NCBI GenBank assembly: GCA_934525675.1
Contig: CAKSZH010000001.1
Span: 332,398-396,397 of the forward strand
Direction: 5' to 3'
Source of the DNA: an uncultured Eubacteriales bacterium
Lineage (GTDB): Bacteria > Bacillota > Clostridia > Oscillospirales > CAG-272
Length of the DNA stretch: 64,000 bases
Below, in pieces: positions 43,812 to 54,111 of this stretch. The first letter of the stretch is position 1, and each line of letters opens with the position of its first letter. Under the pieces are notes generated by a model that worked only from the letters and a program-made list of their open reading frames with translations, made no database searches and had not been told where the DNA came from. The translations under genes and the position numbers were made by a program.

Positions 43812-46397
43812 TTATGCGACGGTCACCGTACACTGTGCGGTTTCTCCGCTGCCGTCTCTCGCGGTTGCCGAAATATATGCTGTGCCGGGGGCGTTCGCGC
43901 AGATTTTACCGGTCACCGCGTTCACGGCTGCAACCGCGTCGTTGCTGCTTGCCCAGTACAGTGCTTTTCTCGTTGCGTCAGCCGGATAAACATCGGCTCC
44001 GAGGATACGGGTTTCTCCGACGGCAAGTTCGACCGATTCGTTTGCCAGCTCGACGGATTCCACCTCAACGTTCGGCAGAACCGTAACCGTGCAGTGGGCT
44101 TTCTCGCATCCCGCGTCCTTTGCTGTCGCATAGATATTTGCAGTACCTGCGCCGATCGCAAACACCAGACCGGTATCATGGTTTACCAGGGCAACATTTT
44201 CGGCACTGCTTTCCCAGTAGACTACGCACTTGCTTGCGTCCTCCGGCTCAAAGGCTGCGTCGAGAAGATAGCTGTCACCGATGTGCAGGGTCAGCTGTGC
44301 GGGCAAAACGGTTACTTTGGTCACCAGGTTCTCAACGTTTCGGGTTACATTGATGTAACAGGAAGCGGATACGGAACCACGGTCACGGGAAACGGCGTAT
44401 ACGAAAACTGCTCCTGCTTTTTTCGCGGTCACCCGTCCGTACTGGTCAATGCTTGCGATACTTGGATCGCCGGATCTCCATTCGATCGCTTTGTTGGAAG
44501 CGTTTGCAGGGGACACCGTGGCCTGGAAAAGGTAGGTCTGCTGCTGACCGAGCGTAATGTTCCCTCTGTCAAGCCTGACGGAAGTGACAGGAACATACGG
44601 AACCACGGTCACGGTACAGAAAGCCTGATCTTCGCTTCCGTCCGTCGCGGTAATGCTGATGGTTGCGGTACCGACCGCCTCTGCCGTAATCATGCCGCTG
44701 GAGTGGTTGACATTGACGATATCCTTGTCCGAGCTGTCCCAGCTGACGTCCGGAACATCCGCATCCGCGGGAGTCACAGACATGGAAAGGAACCGGGACT
44801 GACCGACGTAAAGCGTTACCGCCGAGGGAACAATGTGCAACTCCCGTCTGACGGGTGCGGGGAGGACCGTCACGGTACAGTAACCGGCGACAAGGCTGCC
44901 GTCCAGTGCGAGCGCCCGGATGGTAACGGTTCCGGCGGAAACCGCCGTCACCATACCACTTGCGTGGTTGACCTGTGCAACCGAAGGATTCAGGCTGGTC
45001 CAGCTGATGCCGGCAGTTGCTGCTTCGGCGGGAGTAACGGTGGCGGAAAGAAGCTGGGAATCACCCTCGTACATGGTCAGTTCCGCCGGAGTGACCGTAA
45101 CAGCCGTCGGGGCGGGGACAGTCACGACACAGCAGTTGTAGATGCCGCTGCCGTCCGTCGCGTGGGCAAAAACGTGTGCGGTTCCGGGAGCATACGCGCA
45201 GATGTCGCCGGTGGTTGCACTGACTGACAGAATTTCCGGGTTATCGGTACTCCAGCGCAGGGTTTTGTTGGTGGCATCTGCGGGCAGGACCGTGGCGGAA
45301 AGCTCAGCGGTTTCATCGATCCGCAGCGTCATGCGTGCGGGAGCAACGGTAATGGCTTCCACGGGAACGAACGGAAGAACGGTGACCAGACAATCGGCAT
45401 AAACATTGCTGCCGTCGCGGGCAATCGCACGGATGCGGGCAAGGCCTTCCGAGATCGCCGTGACAAGTCCGGTTGCATGATTGACTTCCGCGACCGTCGT
45501 GTTCATGCTAAGCCAGCTGACACCGGATTCCGCCGCAGAAGCAGGCGAGACAGTGGCGGTAATCATCTCGGACGTGCCCTCGTACATGGTCAGCTCCACA
45601 GGGGTTACCTGAACGGCGGTCGGTTCCGTAACGTAGACGTGGCAAAAATCGTACTTGCCGCTGCCGTCGGTTGCTCTGGCAAAAATGTAACAGTCACCGG
45701 CGGCTACCGCTCTGACCTTGCCGGACTGATCCACGGTTGCAACAGTGGGGCTGCCGCTGCTCCAACGGACGGTTTTCTTACTTGCGTTTGAAGGGCTGAC
45801 CGATACGTTCAGCGTCTGGCTCTGTCCGATCTTCAGGTTTGTCCGTTTGGGAGTTACGAGAACGGAGGTTACCTCGACGAGCGGCAGGATGGTAACCTCG
45901 CAGGTGCCGTATGCACCGGAGCCGTCAAGGACGGTTGCCCGGATTGTGGTAGTACCGGCGGACAGCGCACTGACAAGACCGGTGGCATGATTCACGGAAG
46001 CCACGCTGTCCGCAGAACTGGTCCAGCTGACCTCCGGATTTGAGGCAACGGAATCCGAAACGGTTTTGTCAAGCTGATAGGTTTCACCTGCATACAGGGT
46101 CAGCTGGGTGGGATTGACCGTCACGGTCGTCGGGGGAATGACGCGAACCACGCAGGATCCGGATTTCCTGGTTCCGTCAAGTGCCGTGGCGGTAATGGTG
46201 ACGGTGCCGGGCTTGTTGGCACGGAGGTAGCCGCTGCTTTCGGCAACGGACGCGATGGAGGGATCGGACGAGGTCCATTTGAGCGTAGTGCAGGTCGCGT
46301 TGACCGGGAGGACCGTTGCACGGATCCGGTAATACCATTCGCCGGTGTGCAGGGTCAGGCTGACGGGGGACACGGTTACAGAAGTTACGTAAATCAT
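43812..46397 (-). CDS. Big_2 repeat protein, ten tandem Ig-like domains
   Basis: An 861-residue protein made almost wholly of ten bacterial Ig-like (Big_2) domains of about 86 residues. Each starts like VTVxPxxLTLYxGET and ends VTVLP, with the typical SSDPSIASV and VNHATGLVTAxSAGTxTI strands. Two kinds alternate in part, VNHATG and DQSGKVRA. Each domain carries a Cys near its end (for example SGSCVV, YGTCEV). There is no signal peptide, membrane anchor or sorting motif: the first domain starts three residues after the ATG. AAAGGAGA lies eight bases upstream. It follows the glycoside-hydrolase-like gene by 30 bases, so the two form an operon. Probably a structural or adhesive protein; route of export unclear. 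Confidence 0.9.
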   Translation of the reverse strand: MIYVTSVTVSPVSLTLHTGEWYYRIRATVLPVNATCTTLKWTSSDPSIASVAESSGYLRANKPGTVTITATALDGTRKSGSCVVRVIPPTTVTVNPTQLTLYAGETYQLDKTVSDSVASNPEVSWTSSADSVASVNHATGLVSALSAGTTTIRATVLDGSGAYGTCEVTILPLVEVTSVLVTPKRTNLKIGQSQTLNVSVSPSNASKKTVRWSSGSPTVATVDQSGKVRAVAAGDCYIFARATDGSGKYDFCHVYVTEPTAVQVTPVELTMYEGTSEMITATVSPASAAESGVSWLSMNTTVAEVNHATGLVTAISEGLARIRAIARDGSNVYADCLVTVLPFVPVEAITVAPARMTLRIDETAELSATVLPADATNKTLRWSTDNPEILSVSATTGDICAYAPGTAHVFAHATDGSGIYNCCVVTVPAPTAVTVTPAELTMYEGDSQLLSATVTPAEAATAGISWTSLNPSVAQVNHASGMVTAVSAGTVTIRALALDGSLVAGYCTVTVLPAPVRRELHIVPSAVTLYVGQSRFLSMSVTPADADVPDVSWDSSDKDIVNVNHSSGMITAEAVGTATISITATDGSEDQAFCTVTVVPYVPVTSVRLDRGNITLGQQQTYLFQATVSPANASNKAIEWRSGDPSIASIDQYGRVTAKKAGAVFVYAVSRDRGSVSASCYINVTRNVENLVTKVTVLPAQLTLHIGDSYLLDAAFEPEDASKCVVYWESSAENVALVNHDTGLVFAIGAGTANIYATAKDAGCEKAHCTVTVLPNVEVESVELANESVELAVGETRILGADVYPADATRKALYWASSNDAVAAVNAVTGKICANAPGTAYISATARDGSGETAQCTVTVA

Positions 46398-46427
46398 AAT
46401 GATCTCCTTTGTTTTTCGGATGTGTTT

Positions 46428-47213
46428 TCAGAACATCCTGTCAATGATGATGTATTCGTTGCGGACAAGAATCACGTTGAACACGGTTTCGATGCCGTGG
46501 TCATCTTCAATGGGGTGACAATTTTCACCGTACTGCCAGAGTGCGATCTGATTCCGGGTAATTCCGGACGGCGCATACGGGATCCAGTTTTCGGGCGGGA
46601 TCGTGTGGGTCGTTGTGATCCTGTCGTATTCCTTGAGGACCGGAGTGTTCGCCCAGACCAGGCAGGGGGCGAACGCGTCGGCAAAATTACGGACGCCGCG
46701 GCTGTACTCCCGATCAAAGCTGTACTTTGCGTCGGTGTCGGCTTTGAAGCCGGGAATGTACCCGAGCTCCAGAATGCCGGAGGCGTACTCGCGCAGATTG
46801 GCGGTCGTCATCCCGTATTCCTCACGGACATCCAGAAAGATTGCCGTGCCGTAGGGAATGCCGAGTTCCTCCGTAATGTCACCGATTTTCCTGACGAATG
46901 CCGGCATATCATCCGCCGCCTCGGGAATGTCCCTCTGATCGCAGATCAGCGCGATTTTACAGCCCTTCAGGTGCAGGAAGTGGATTTCTTCCTTGGTCAG
47001 AGGATTCTTTCCGGTCAGATGTCTGCCGCAGAAATTGGGGTAGGGCTTGTTTCGCGTGACCCATTCAAACAGATTCAGATTGTTTTGCAACAGGTCCGTA
47101 AACGGGGTACGGGATTCGACGCCGAACATCAGCCGGAGCTGTTCTTCCGGCTTGCCCGGCATGGGAAAGGTGTCCGCGGTGACGATGTTTTCATTTGCAG
47201 GTTCCGTTTGCAT
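46428..47213 (-). CDS. glycoside-hydrolase-like protein (DUF1906/Rv2525c-like)
   Basis: A 261-residue protein resembling the glycoside-hydrolase-like TIM-barrel family DUF1906. Supporting segments: FGVESRTPFTDLL near the start, KPYPNFCGRHLTG (near 55), KIALICDQRDIP (near 85), PYGTAIFLDVREEYG (near 120), IPGFKADTDAKYSFDREY (near 150) and NQIALWQYGENC (near 220), with acids at barrel-strand ends as in lysozyme-like GH25 folds. There is no signal peptide. ATG 47213 has GAGGTGA upstream; a GTG three codons earlier overlaps that site. Paired with the Big_2 gene. The 275 bases upstream hold no gene I recognise. Confidence 0.6.
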   Translation of the reverse strand: MQTEPANENIVTADTFPMPGKPEEQLRLMFGVESRTPFTDLLQNNLNLFEWVTRNKPYPNFCGRHLTGKNPLTKEEIHFLHLKGCKIALICDQRDIPEAADDMPAFVRKIGDITEELGIPYGTAIFLDVREEYGMTTANLREYASGILELGYIPGFKADTDAKYSFDREYSRGVRNFADAFAPCLVWANTPVLKEYDRITTTHTIPPENWIPYAPSGITRNQIALWQYGENCHPIEDDHGIETVFNVILVRNEYIIIDRMF

Positions 47214-47489
47214 TTGTTTCACCTCGTTGAAATTTGTTATTTTGCAGCTGCAAGTACGGTTTACCGCTTAACGCGGACAGATTCGGACCGGTTTGGAAGA
47301 AAAACGGTAATCACACATAAAAATACGGAAACGCATCTGCGGGAAATGGAAAAAACGCACGAAAAAAAGCGCACTGCGGGCGCTTTGATCTTATGCATCT
47401 GTTTCGGTTTGTTCTTTGTGTTCCTGATATTGATACCGCTATCTTCCGTCTTTCCGTCGTTATGCCGTCTCCGGCATTTTGCGGGTCCG

Positions 47490-47798
47490 TTACATGTCCC
47501 ACTGATATTTTTTCAGATCAACGTGACAGTCGTCTTGCAAAGATATGCCTTCCCGCTTCAACAGTTCCGCCTGTTGCCACCAGCCGGGAACCAGTCTGCC
47601 GGTGTGATTCACCACGCGGTGACAAGGGTATTGTCCGTAATATTCGGCACGGCTGAGAACCGTTCCAACCAATCTTGCGTTTTTGTTCCTGCCGATCAGC
47701 CGGGCGATCTGCCCGTATGTTGCCACGCGTCCCTCGGGAATTTCCTCCACCACGGAGAGTATCTCATAAATCAGATCGCCGTTCAGAATATGTTCCAT
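47490..47798 (-). CDS. MGMT-domain protein (alkyltransferase DNA-binding domain)
   Basis: A 102-residue protein consisting only of the DNA-binding/active-site domain of O6-alkylguanine alkyltransferases, as in the YbaZ/ATL group. It has IPEGRVATYGQIARLIG, ARLVGTVLSR and PCHRVVNHTGRL. The reactive cysteine is present (C59), while ATL proteins usually have Trp there, so it may still accept alkyl groups. ATG 47798 has AAGGAG 12 bases upstream; the longer in-frame start at 47843 coincides with a -10 box and is rejected. A second, full-length ogt lies at 51858. Confidence 0.88.
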   Translation of the reverse strand: MEHILNGDLIYEILSVVEEIPEGRVATYGQIARLIGRNKNARLVGTVLSRAEYYGQYPCHRVVNHTGRLVPGWWQQAELLKREGISLQDDCHVDLKKYQWDM

Positions 47799-47841
47799 GT
47801 TATATAGCTGCTCCTTCTTCCGGTGTATCCAACCACTGGTC

Positions 47842-47847
47842 ATTATA
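47842..47847 (-). promoter_or_regulatory. extended -10 of the MGMT-domain gene
   Basis: On the minus strand TATAAT preceded by TGA; no good -35 is seen. It lies about 40 bases before the start codon. Confidence 0.5.
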
Positions 47848-47929
47848 TCATATTTTAGGTTCGGTGACCTGTACATTTTGTTTTTTGTGCCGTGCCCGTC
47901 ATCTCCTGACGGAATTTCTCTTGACAGTG

Positions 47930-48093
47930 CCGGGATTGAAAAAACGGTACATCTGACGCCGCAGACCGCAAGAGTCCTGCGCGACGGCAAGGAAGAGATC
48001 ATCCCCGCAGAGCAGGTGAAGGTCGGCGACCGCATCCGCGTGCTGCCCGGCGAAAGTGTCCCGGACGATGGTGTGATTGCTTCGGGGCAACTC
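47930..48093 (+). pseudogene. relic of a heavy-metal P-type ATPase
   Basis: About 50 codons encode a fragment like the start of the actuator domain of a metal-transporting P1B ATPase: LTPQTARVLRDGKEEI, then EQVKVGDRIRVLPGES and PDDGVIASG. Neither the transmembrane parts nor the phosphorylation DKTG motif are present, and the frame ends soon after. A remnant of a deleted transporter. Confidence 0.7.
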
Positions 48094-48132
48094 TGCATAT
48101 CCGTTCCATGCAAAGAGTGTTTTTGTCATTGA

Positions 48133-48488
48133 CAGGCATTGACCAATGTTGCATAGGTACCGCATTTGGGGACCGACACCGGGAATTGCAAGAACGGCTT
48201 TTTTGAGTCTGCGGATATTCCGCCGCAGTGTGCCGCTTTTTTTATCTGAATTTTTCCGAAGGGCTTGATTTCTTTCGGCATTTTGATTATGCTAAAAGCA
48301 GAAGGGAATTACCCCGTAACGCCGTTTTCTTTTTGCGGGAACCTGAACAGGATGGACTTGCCGACTGTGTACCGTTCCATGAAATCCCGCCTCATGTGGT
48401 ATACTCTCTTTCCGGCAAGGAAAAAAGAATTTTACTGTCCGTTTTTATGAAATGACAAAACAGGGTTTTAAGTATCCGGAGTAAAACA
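48133..48488. other. intergenic stretch before the UvrA2-like gene
   Basis: About 355 bases with no convincing gene. A TATACT -10 preceded by TGG (48397-48405) is the likely promoter of the downstream gene; its -35 is poor. Confidence 0.45.
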
Positions 48489-50966
48489 ATGATCGATAAA
48501 ATGCTGATCCGTGGAGCAAAAGTCCACAACCTCAAAAATATAGATGTCGATATTCCGCTCGGAAAGATCGTGGGAATTGCGGGGGTATCCGGTTCGGGAA
48601 AGTCATCGCTCGCGTTGGGCGTACTGTATGCGGAGGGTTCGCGTCGCTATCTTGAAGCACTTTCCACATATACCCGCCGGAGAATGACGCAGGCGTCCAA
48701 GGCTGCCGTTGACGAGGTACTGTATGTTCCCGCCGCGCTCGCGCTTCATCAGCGCCCCGGCGTTCCGGGTATCCGGAGCACTTTCGGCACGGGGACGGAA
48801 CTCTTAAACAGCCTGCGCCTGATGTATTCCCGCCTTGCAAACCACCGTTGCCCGAACGGACATTATCTCGCGCCGTCGTTGGTGGTCGCCGCGGGAAAGG
48901 AACTTGTCTGCCCCGAGTGCGGTGTACATTTCTACGCGCCGTCCGCCGAAGAACTTGCGTTCAATTCGCAGGGCGCGTGCAAGACCTGTGGCGGTACCGG
49001 AACCGTTCGCACGGTTGACCTGGGTTCTCTTGTCCCCGACGACTCGCTGACCATCGACGAGGGCGCGGTCGCCCCGTGGAACAGTCTGATGTGGTCGCTG
49101 ATGACCGATGTCTGCCGGGAGATGGGGGTGCGCACCGACGTACCGTTCTGTGACCTGACCGAGCGCGAAAAGGAGATCGTCTATCACGGTCCCGCCGAGA
49201 AAAAGCACATTTTCTATCATGCCAAGGGTTCCAACCAGGCAGGAGAGCTTGATTTTACTTACTATAACGCGGTCTATACTGTGGAAAACGCGCTTGCAAA
49301 GGTCAAGGACGAGAGCGGCATGAAACGCGTGGAGAGATTTCTGAAAGAAGAAGTCTGCCCGGACTGCCACGGCACACGTCTGTCTGAAGCGGCACGCGCA
49401 CCGAAACTGCGGGGGATTTCTCTTGACGAAGCCTGTGCCATGACGCTTTCCGACCTTGTGGAATGGGTGCATGGTGTTCCCGGGAGCCTGCCGGAGGAAA
49501 TGCGTCCGATGGCGGAAAGTATCTGCGAAGCATTCCTCAGTACGGCGAAACGGCTGATGGATCTGGGGCTTGGCTACCTGACGCTTGACCGCTCCGCCGC
49601 GACGCTCTCAACGGGTGAGCGTCAGCGCATGCAGCTTGCCCGCGCCGTGCGCAACCGGACAACGGGCGTTCTATATGTGCTGGACGAACCGTCCATCGGT
49701 CTACACCCGTCAAACATTGTGGGACTGACAGGCGTGATGCACGATCTTGTTGCCGACGGCAACTCCGTGATTCTGGTCGATCATGACACACAGATTCTGA
49801 AAGAAGCCGATTGGATCATTGAAATGGGTCCCGAAGCGGGGGCAAACGGAGGTCATGTCATCGCCGAGGGGACGATTCCCGCAATTGAGGAGAATTCCGC
49901 ATCGCAGATTGGACCGTTTCTGTCCGGGAAAGCCGAAACGATTATGCGTCAGCGCATCGGGCATGACAGGATTTTTGAAAATGGTGCAATACACCTTTCC
50001 ACCTCGCAGATACACACCGTTAGACCGCTTGCAGTCGATATTCCGAAAGGACGGCTGACCGTTGTCACGGGCGTGTCCGGTTCGGGCAAAACGACCATGG
50101 TCCTGGAAAGCCTTGTACCCGCGCTGGAAGCAAGCATTACGGGAGTTGCACTACCCGCGCACATCCGTGAGATACGCGCCGACGGGATTGCGCATGTCAA
50201 GCTGATCGACGCAACACCGATCGGAATCAATGTCCGTTCCACGGTCGCCACCTACGCCGGTGTGCATGATGAACTCCGCAAACTCTGCGCAAAATCGCCC
50301 GATGCAAAGGAAAAGGGCTATAAGGCAAGCGATTTTTCCTACAATACCGGCTTTCTGCGTTGCCCCGGCTGTGACGGTACGGGTGTCGTGAGTCTTGATG
50401 TGCAATTTTTGCCGGATGTGGATATTCCGTGTCCCGATTGTCGCGGCTCGCGCTATGCAAAAGCGGCTTACGAGGTTAAACTCACAAACAAAAAAGGCGA
50501 AAGCATTTCGCTCCCCGAACTCATGGATATGGACGTGAACTCCGCAGTCGATTTTTGCCGGGATATGAAAACCGTCAGCCAAAGGCTGAAAGTCCTGCAA
50601 CAGCTCGGTCTGGGCTATCTCACGCTCGGCGAAGAAACACCGGGGCTTTCGGGCGGCGAAGCACAGCGACTGAAATTGGCGAGCGAGATCGGCAGAACAC
50701 AGACGGATTCCATGTTTGTGTTTGATGAACCGTCCATCGGATTGCACCCGCTTGATGTGCAGGTGCTGCTCAGTGTGTTTCAGACGCTTCTTGATAATGG
50801 CGCAACGGTCGTTGTGATTGAACATGATCTGGATGTCATCTGCAACGCAGATTACATCATCGACATGGGACCGGGCGGCGGAGATGCGGGCGGGCGGATT
50901 GTGGCAAGCGGAACACCGGAGGAAATCCGGGAAAACCCGTGCAGTATCACGGGCAGATATCTGTAA
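48489..50966 (+). CDS. UvrA-like ABC ATPase, class II (UvrA2)
   Basis: An 825-residue tandem ABC ATPase of the UvrA family. Walker A motifs are GVSGSGKSS (near 33-41) and GVSGSGKTT (near 528). The signatures are [12 protein letters not shown] and [12 protein letters not shown], and each half has a DEPSIGLHP Walker B region. Zinc-binding CxxC pairs are present (CPECG..CKTCGG; CPGCDG..CPDCRG). It is over 100 residues shorter than UvrA: the UvrB-binding part of the first half is reduced. Such class II proteins are linked to drug or DNA-damage tolerance rather than core excision repair. CGGAG lies seven bases before the ATG. It lies beside alkylation-repair genes. Confidence 0.88.
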   Translation: MIDKMLIRGAKVHNLKNIDVDIPLGKIVGIAGVSGSGKSSLALGVLYAEGSRRYLEALSTYTRRRMTQASKAAVDEVLYVPAALALHQRPGVPGIRSTFGTGTELLNSLRLMYSRLANHRCPNGHYLAPSLVVAAGKELVCPECGVHFYAPSAEELAFNSQGACKTCGGTGTVRTVDLGSLVPDDSLTIDEGAVAPWNSLMWSLMTDVCREMGVRTDVPFCDLTEREKEIVYHGPAEKKHIFYHAKGSNQAGELDFTYYNAVYTVENALAKVKDESGMKRVERFLKEEVCPDCHGTRLSEAARAPKLRGISLDEACAMTLSDLVEWVHGVPGSLPEEMRPMAESICEAFLSTAKRLMDLGLGYLTLDRSAATLSTGERQRMQLARAVRNRTTGVLYVLDEPSIGLHPSNIVGLTGVMHDLVADGNSVILVDHDTQILKEADWIIEMGPEAGANGGHVIAEGTIPAIEENSASQIGPFLSGKAETIMRQRIGHDRIFENGAIHLSTSQIHTVRPLAVDIPKGRLTVVTGVSGSGKTTMVLESLVPALEASITGVALPAHIREIRADGIAHVKLIDATPIGINVRSTVATYAGVHDELRKLCAKSPDAKEKGYKASDFSYNTGFLRCPGCDGTGVVSLDVQFLPDVDIPCPDCRGSRYAKAAYEVKLTNKKGESISLPELMDMDVNSAVDFCRDMKTVSQRLKVLQQLGLGYLTLGEETPGLSGGEAQRLKLASEIGRTQTDSMFVFDEPSIGLHPLDVQVLLSVFQTLLDNGATVVVIEHDLDVICNADYIIDMGPGGGDAGGRIVASGTPEEIRENPCSITGRYL

Positions 50967-51161
50967 AGCATTCCGATTGCTACGGTATCCATAAAAATTC
51001 AGCCACCCGCTCCCATTCGCCGGGTGACTGTTGTATTTCGGACTTGCTGACATTCGCGCTTGTCGCAAGGGTGTCCAGTGACTTTTTCATCATAGACCCT
51101 GTTTTTCGGTGATATTGTGATACTGTCCGTCGATTTTCAGATAGTATTACGCACAATCGTA

Positions 51162-51170
51162 TGATATAAT
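51162..51170 (+). promoter_or_regulatory. extended -10 of the glycosylase-ogt unit
   Basis: TGA-TATAAT with a weak -35; about 40 bases before the glycosylase start. Confidence 0.45.
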
Positions 51171-51212
51171 GATACTGTAAAAACAGGCGTTTGTCAATCG
51201 GAGGTGAGAGCA

Positions 51213-51848
51213 TTGTATTTTGCATATGGAGAAACAGATGCTTCTTATCTGCGAAAAAGGGATAAACGGCTCTGTGAAGTGATCGACCGCATCTGGCATA
51301 TCGATTGCGCGGTGGATTTCGACCTGTGTTTTCATCCGTTGTTCACCACATTATCGGACAGCAGATCTCGGTCAGGACACAGGCAACCGTCTGGCAGAGA
51401 ATGCAGGACACACTCGGCGAGGTCAATGCAGACACGATCCTTGCGGCAGGTGTTCCGAAACTGCAAGAGCAGGGCATGACCTTCCGCAAGGCAGAGTACA
51501 TCGCGGATTATGCCGAAAAAGTCCATACGGGAACATTTGATCCGGGCGCGGTGGAACACATGAGCGATGAAGACGCCATCCGGGAATTGAGCGCATTGCA
51601 AGGCATCGGTGTCTGGACGGCAGAAATGATTTGTTGTTTTGTCCGCAACGTCCCGTTGTTTTCTGTTACGATGATCTTGCCATTCAGCGCGGGTTACGTA
51701 TGGTTTACCACCACCGGAAAATCGACCGCAAGCTGTTTGAAAAATACCGCCGCCGTTTCCGCCCTCGTAGCGTGGCAAGCCTGTACCTCTGGGCGGTGGC
51801 AGGCGGAGCAATACCGGAGATAAAGGATTACCAACCGAAAAACGGAGG
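51213..51848 (+). pseudogene. AlkA-type DNA-3-methyladenine glycosylase, two frameshifts
   Basis: Three reading frames together give one HhH-GPD glycosylase of about 210 residues. It starts at TTG 51213 behind GGAGGTG (LYFAYGETDASYLRKRDKRL). The frame changes near 51325-51335 into SSVVHHIIGQQIS, runs through ELSALQGIGVWTAEM, the helix-hairpin-helix, and changes again near 51655-51665 into FCYDDLAIQRGLRM with the catalytic Asp region, then YRSVASLYLW-like SVASLYLWAVAGG to the end. Both shifts interrupt otherwise well-conserved sequence, so the gene broke recently or the read has errors. It is followed by ogt, ten bases on. Confidence 0.82.
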
Positions 51849-51857
51849 AAAAGAGAA

Positions 51858-52391
51858 ATGATCTATACGTCAAACTATGCTTCACCGCTTGGCGGGATTC
51901 TGCTCGCGGCGGATGAGATCGGCATGAGGGGACTGTGGTTTGACGGGCAGAAGTATTTTGCACGGGATCTTCCTGCGGAGCGTATTGAGCAGAATACCCC
52001 CGTTCTTATGGAAGCGGAGCGCTGGCTTGATATTTATTTTGCCGGAAAAGATCCGGATTTTGTTCCGCCGCTTCACCCTGTCGGCTCTCCGTTCCGGCAG
52101 GCAGTATGGGAGATTCTTTTGCAGATTCCGTACGGAAAAACGGTTACATACGGGGACATTTCCAAACAGCTTGCGGAAAAGACGGGACTTGAAAGAATGG
52201 CCGCGCAGGCAGTCGGGGGCGCCGTCGGGCATAATGAAATTTCGATTATTATCCCGTGTCACCGCGTCGTCGGGACAAACGGAAGCCTGACGGGATATGC
52301 GGGCGGAATTGATAAAAAGATCCGGTTGCTGGAGCTTGAAAAAGCAGATATGAGCCGCCTGTTTGTGCCGAAGAAGGAGACAGCGCTGTAA
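51858..52391 (+). CDS. ogt: methylated-DNA-[protein]-cysteine S-methyltransferase
   Basis: A 177-residue suicide repair enzyme that takes alkyl groups from O6-alkylguanine. The N-terminal ribonuclease-H-like domain (about 1-75) precedes the active-site domain with IPYGKTVTYGDISKQLA and IIPCHRVVGTNGSLTGYAGG; the acceptor is C134. GGAGG lies nine bases before the ATG. It overlaps no neighbour but follows the broken glycosylase closely, and the two probably formed an alkylation-repair operon. Confidence 0.96.
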   Translation: MIYTSNYASPLGGILLAADEIGMRGLWFDGQKYFARDLPAERIEQNTPVLMEAERWLDIYFAGKDPDFVPPLHPVGSPFRQAVWEILLQIPYGKTVTYGDISKQLAEKTGLERMAAQAVGGAVGHNEISIIIPCHRVVGTNGSLTGYAGGIDKKIRLLELEKADMSRLFVPKKETAL

Positions 52392-52559
52392 CCCGAAATC
52401 ATCCAATCAAGCCCGGTTTTGCGGCTGCTTATTTTTTGCAGCGGGAGCTCCGATTCAGCGATCCGAATATCCTGTTGAACCAGACTCCCCGCCGGGGATC
52501 TGGCTCATTTTTTTGCAAAATACGGGTGAGCGTTTAACCGCGCAAAACAGAGGGGCATA

Positions 52560-53010
52560 TTTGCCGGAGGTACTTGCATTTTATCTGTTTGTGTACATCA
52601 GACAGCTTGCGGAGGCACTCGGATGTTCCACGCAGCCGATCTATCTGTCCTTTTCGGGGATGGACGAGTTGCGGGTAACGCTGATTCCGCTTGCGGTGGC
52701 GGAATTTGAAAATTTTATTTATGAGAAGCGAAAGCGTGGACGACGTAATCAGGCTTTACGATAAGAGTTACATCCACTTTGCGAAGATGGAGCCGCGCCT
52801 GTTCTGCTGATCAAAACGGCTGTGGAAGATCTGATGGCGGGATATCGCATCGGTCATGAGAAAGCCGATTTCCTGCAAGATCAGTTGTGGATGCACGCGC
52901 ACGGGATTGCCTCTATGATCGCAACAGATTTCTGTGACTGGAACAAGGAAAAGGTCAGCCGGATGTTTGCCGACTGCAAGGACACCTTTGTGAAAGAATA
53001 TAAAGTCTGA
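52560..53010 (+). pseudogene. decayed TetR-family regulator
   Basis: Pieces in different frames look like one TetR protein. First comes an HTH segment (IRQLAEALGCSTQPIYLSFSG, about 52590-52660, where the recognition helix reads STQPIYLSF), then a fragment VDDVIRLYDKSYIHFAKMEPRLF after a shift (about 52735-52805), then a C-terminal fragment from about 52815 to the stop at 53010 (EDLMAGYRIGHEKADFLQDQ). The start is not preserved. It lies just before a MATE-type pump, which it may once have controlled. Confidence 0.65.
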
Positions 53011-53011
53011 A

Positions 53012-54090
53012 TTATTCAGTAACAAGGACTTGGGAGGACTCATTCTGTCGCTTTTTGTGGAGCAGTTCCTTCTGATGTTCGTCGGAATTGCGGACACCTT
53101 CACGGTCAGTTTTTCGAGCGAGGCGGATGTTTCGGGCGTGTCGCTTGTTACTATATTCAACACGGTTCTCATTTTCCTGTTCACGGTGCTGACAATCGGT
53201 GGCGCAGTCATCAGCCAGTACATCGGGAGTAAAAGGGAGGAGGACGCATCCCGCACATCGGGGCAGCTTTTGATGATCTCCGCGGTGGTTCCCTTGGCGC
53301 TGACGGTGCTGATTGTCGCGTGCCGCGTGTCGCTATTGCGGCTGCTGTTCGGCAGAATCGAAGCGGACGTTATGTCCGCCTGCGAAACCTATCTTTTCAT
53401 CACAACGTTTTCTCTGCCGTTTCTTGCGGTTTACAATGCGGGTACGGCGTTCTGTCGCAGTATCGGGAAAACCAACGTGACCATGTATGTACATTTCCGT
53501 TGTGGCAAACGTCATCAACGATGCCAGAAACTGCGTCGGCGTTTTTGTCCTTCGAATGGGTGCGGCGGGCGTTGCTTATCCTTCATTGATTTCCGATATT
53601 CTCTCCGCCGCGGCTGTCGTGATCAACTGTTCGGGTAGCAGAATTCGGTGCATTTCAGGGTGAAGGATATCTTTCTCTGGGACGGAGGGCTTCTGAAAAA
53701 GATCAAGGGCATCGCTCTGCCGAACGGTGTGGCGCGGAACATCTGGTCGCGTGCCGCCATCATGGGACTATTACGCCGCTTATCGTCCGTTACTCTGCCA
53801 TCTTGCCGGAGGCAAAGGAGCTTGTCATCTGGCTTGTCCTGATTAACAATATTTTAAACGGTCTTACATACTCGTTTGCAGGTTCGCTCGGAAACGGGCT
53901 GCGCGCCGCGGGTGACGTGAATTTCACCATGATCGAGTCCATTGTGCTGACGGTCGCGGCACGGCTCTTCTTCTCGGCGCTATTCGGAATGTGCCTCGGC
54001 TGGAGTGATCAGCGTGGCGATCGGCATGAGCATTGGCCTCGTTTTCCGCAGGATCATTTTCATTCGGAGGCAAAAATCGCAAAAGTGGAC
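53012..54090 (+). pseudogene. decayed MATE-family efflux pump
   Basis: Membrane-protein fragments in several frames match the MATE multidrug/sodium antiporter family. The first (about 53030-53500) has LFVEQFLLMFVGIADTF and FTVLTIGGAVISQYIGSKRE, and runs to NAGTAFCRSIGKTN. It then shifts frame several times; later pieces are KIKGIALPNGV (near 53700) and NNILNGLTYSFAGSLGNGLRAAGD (about 53845-53920). At least three frameshifts are needed, and no intact start is visible. Confidence 0.75.
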
Positions 54091-54111
54091 GCGGTTCCGG
54101 ATGCTCTGACT

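Noticed and set aside
43812..46397. Nucleotide-level tandem repeat in the Big_2 gene
   Set aside because: The domains repeat at protein level, but the DNA copies have diverged; I see no long identical units.
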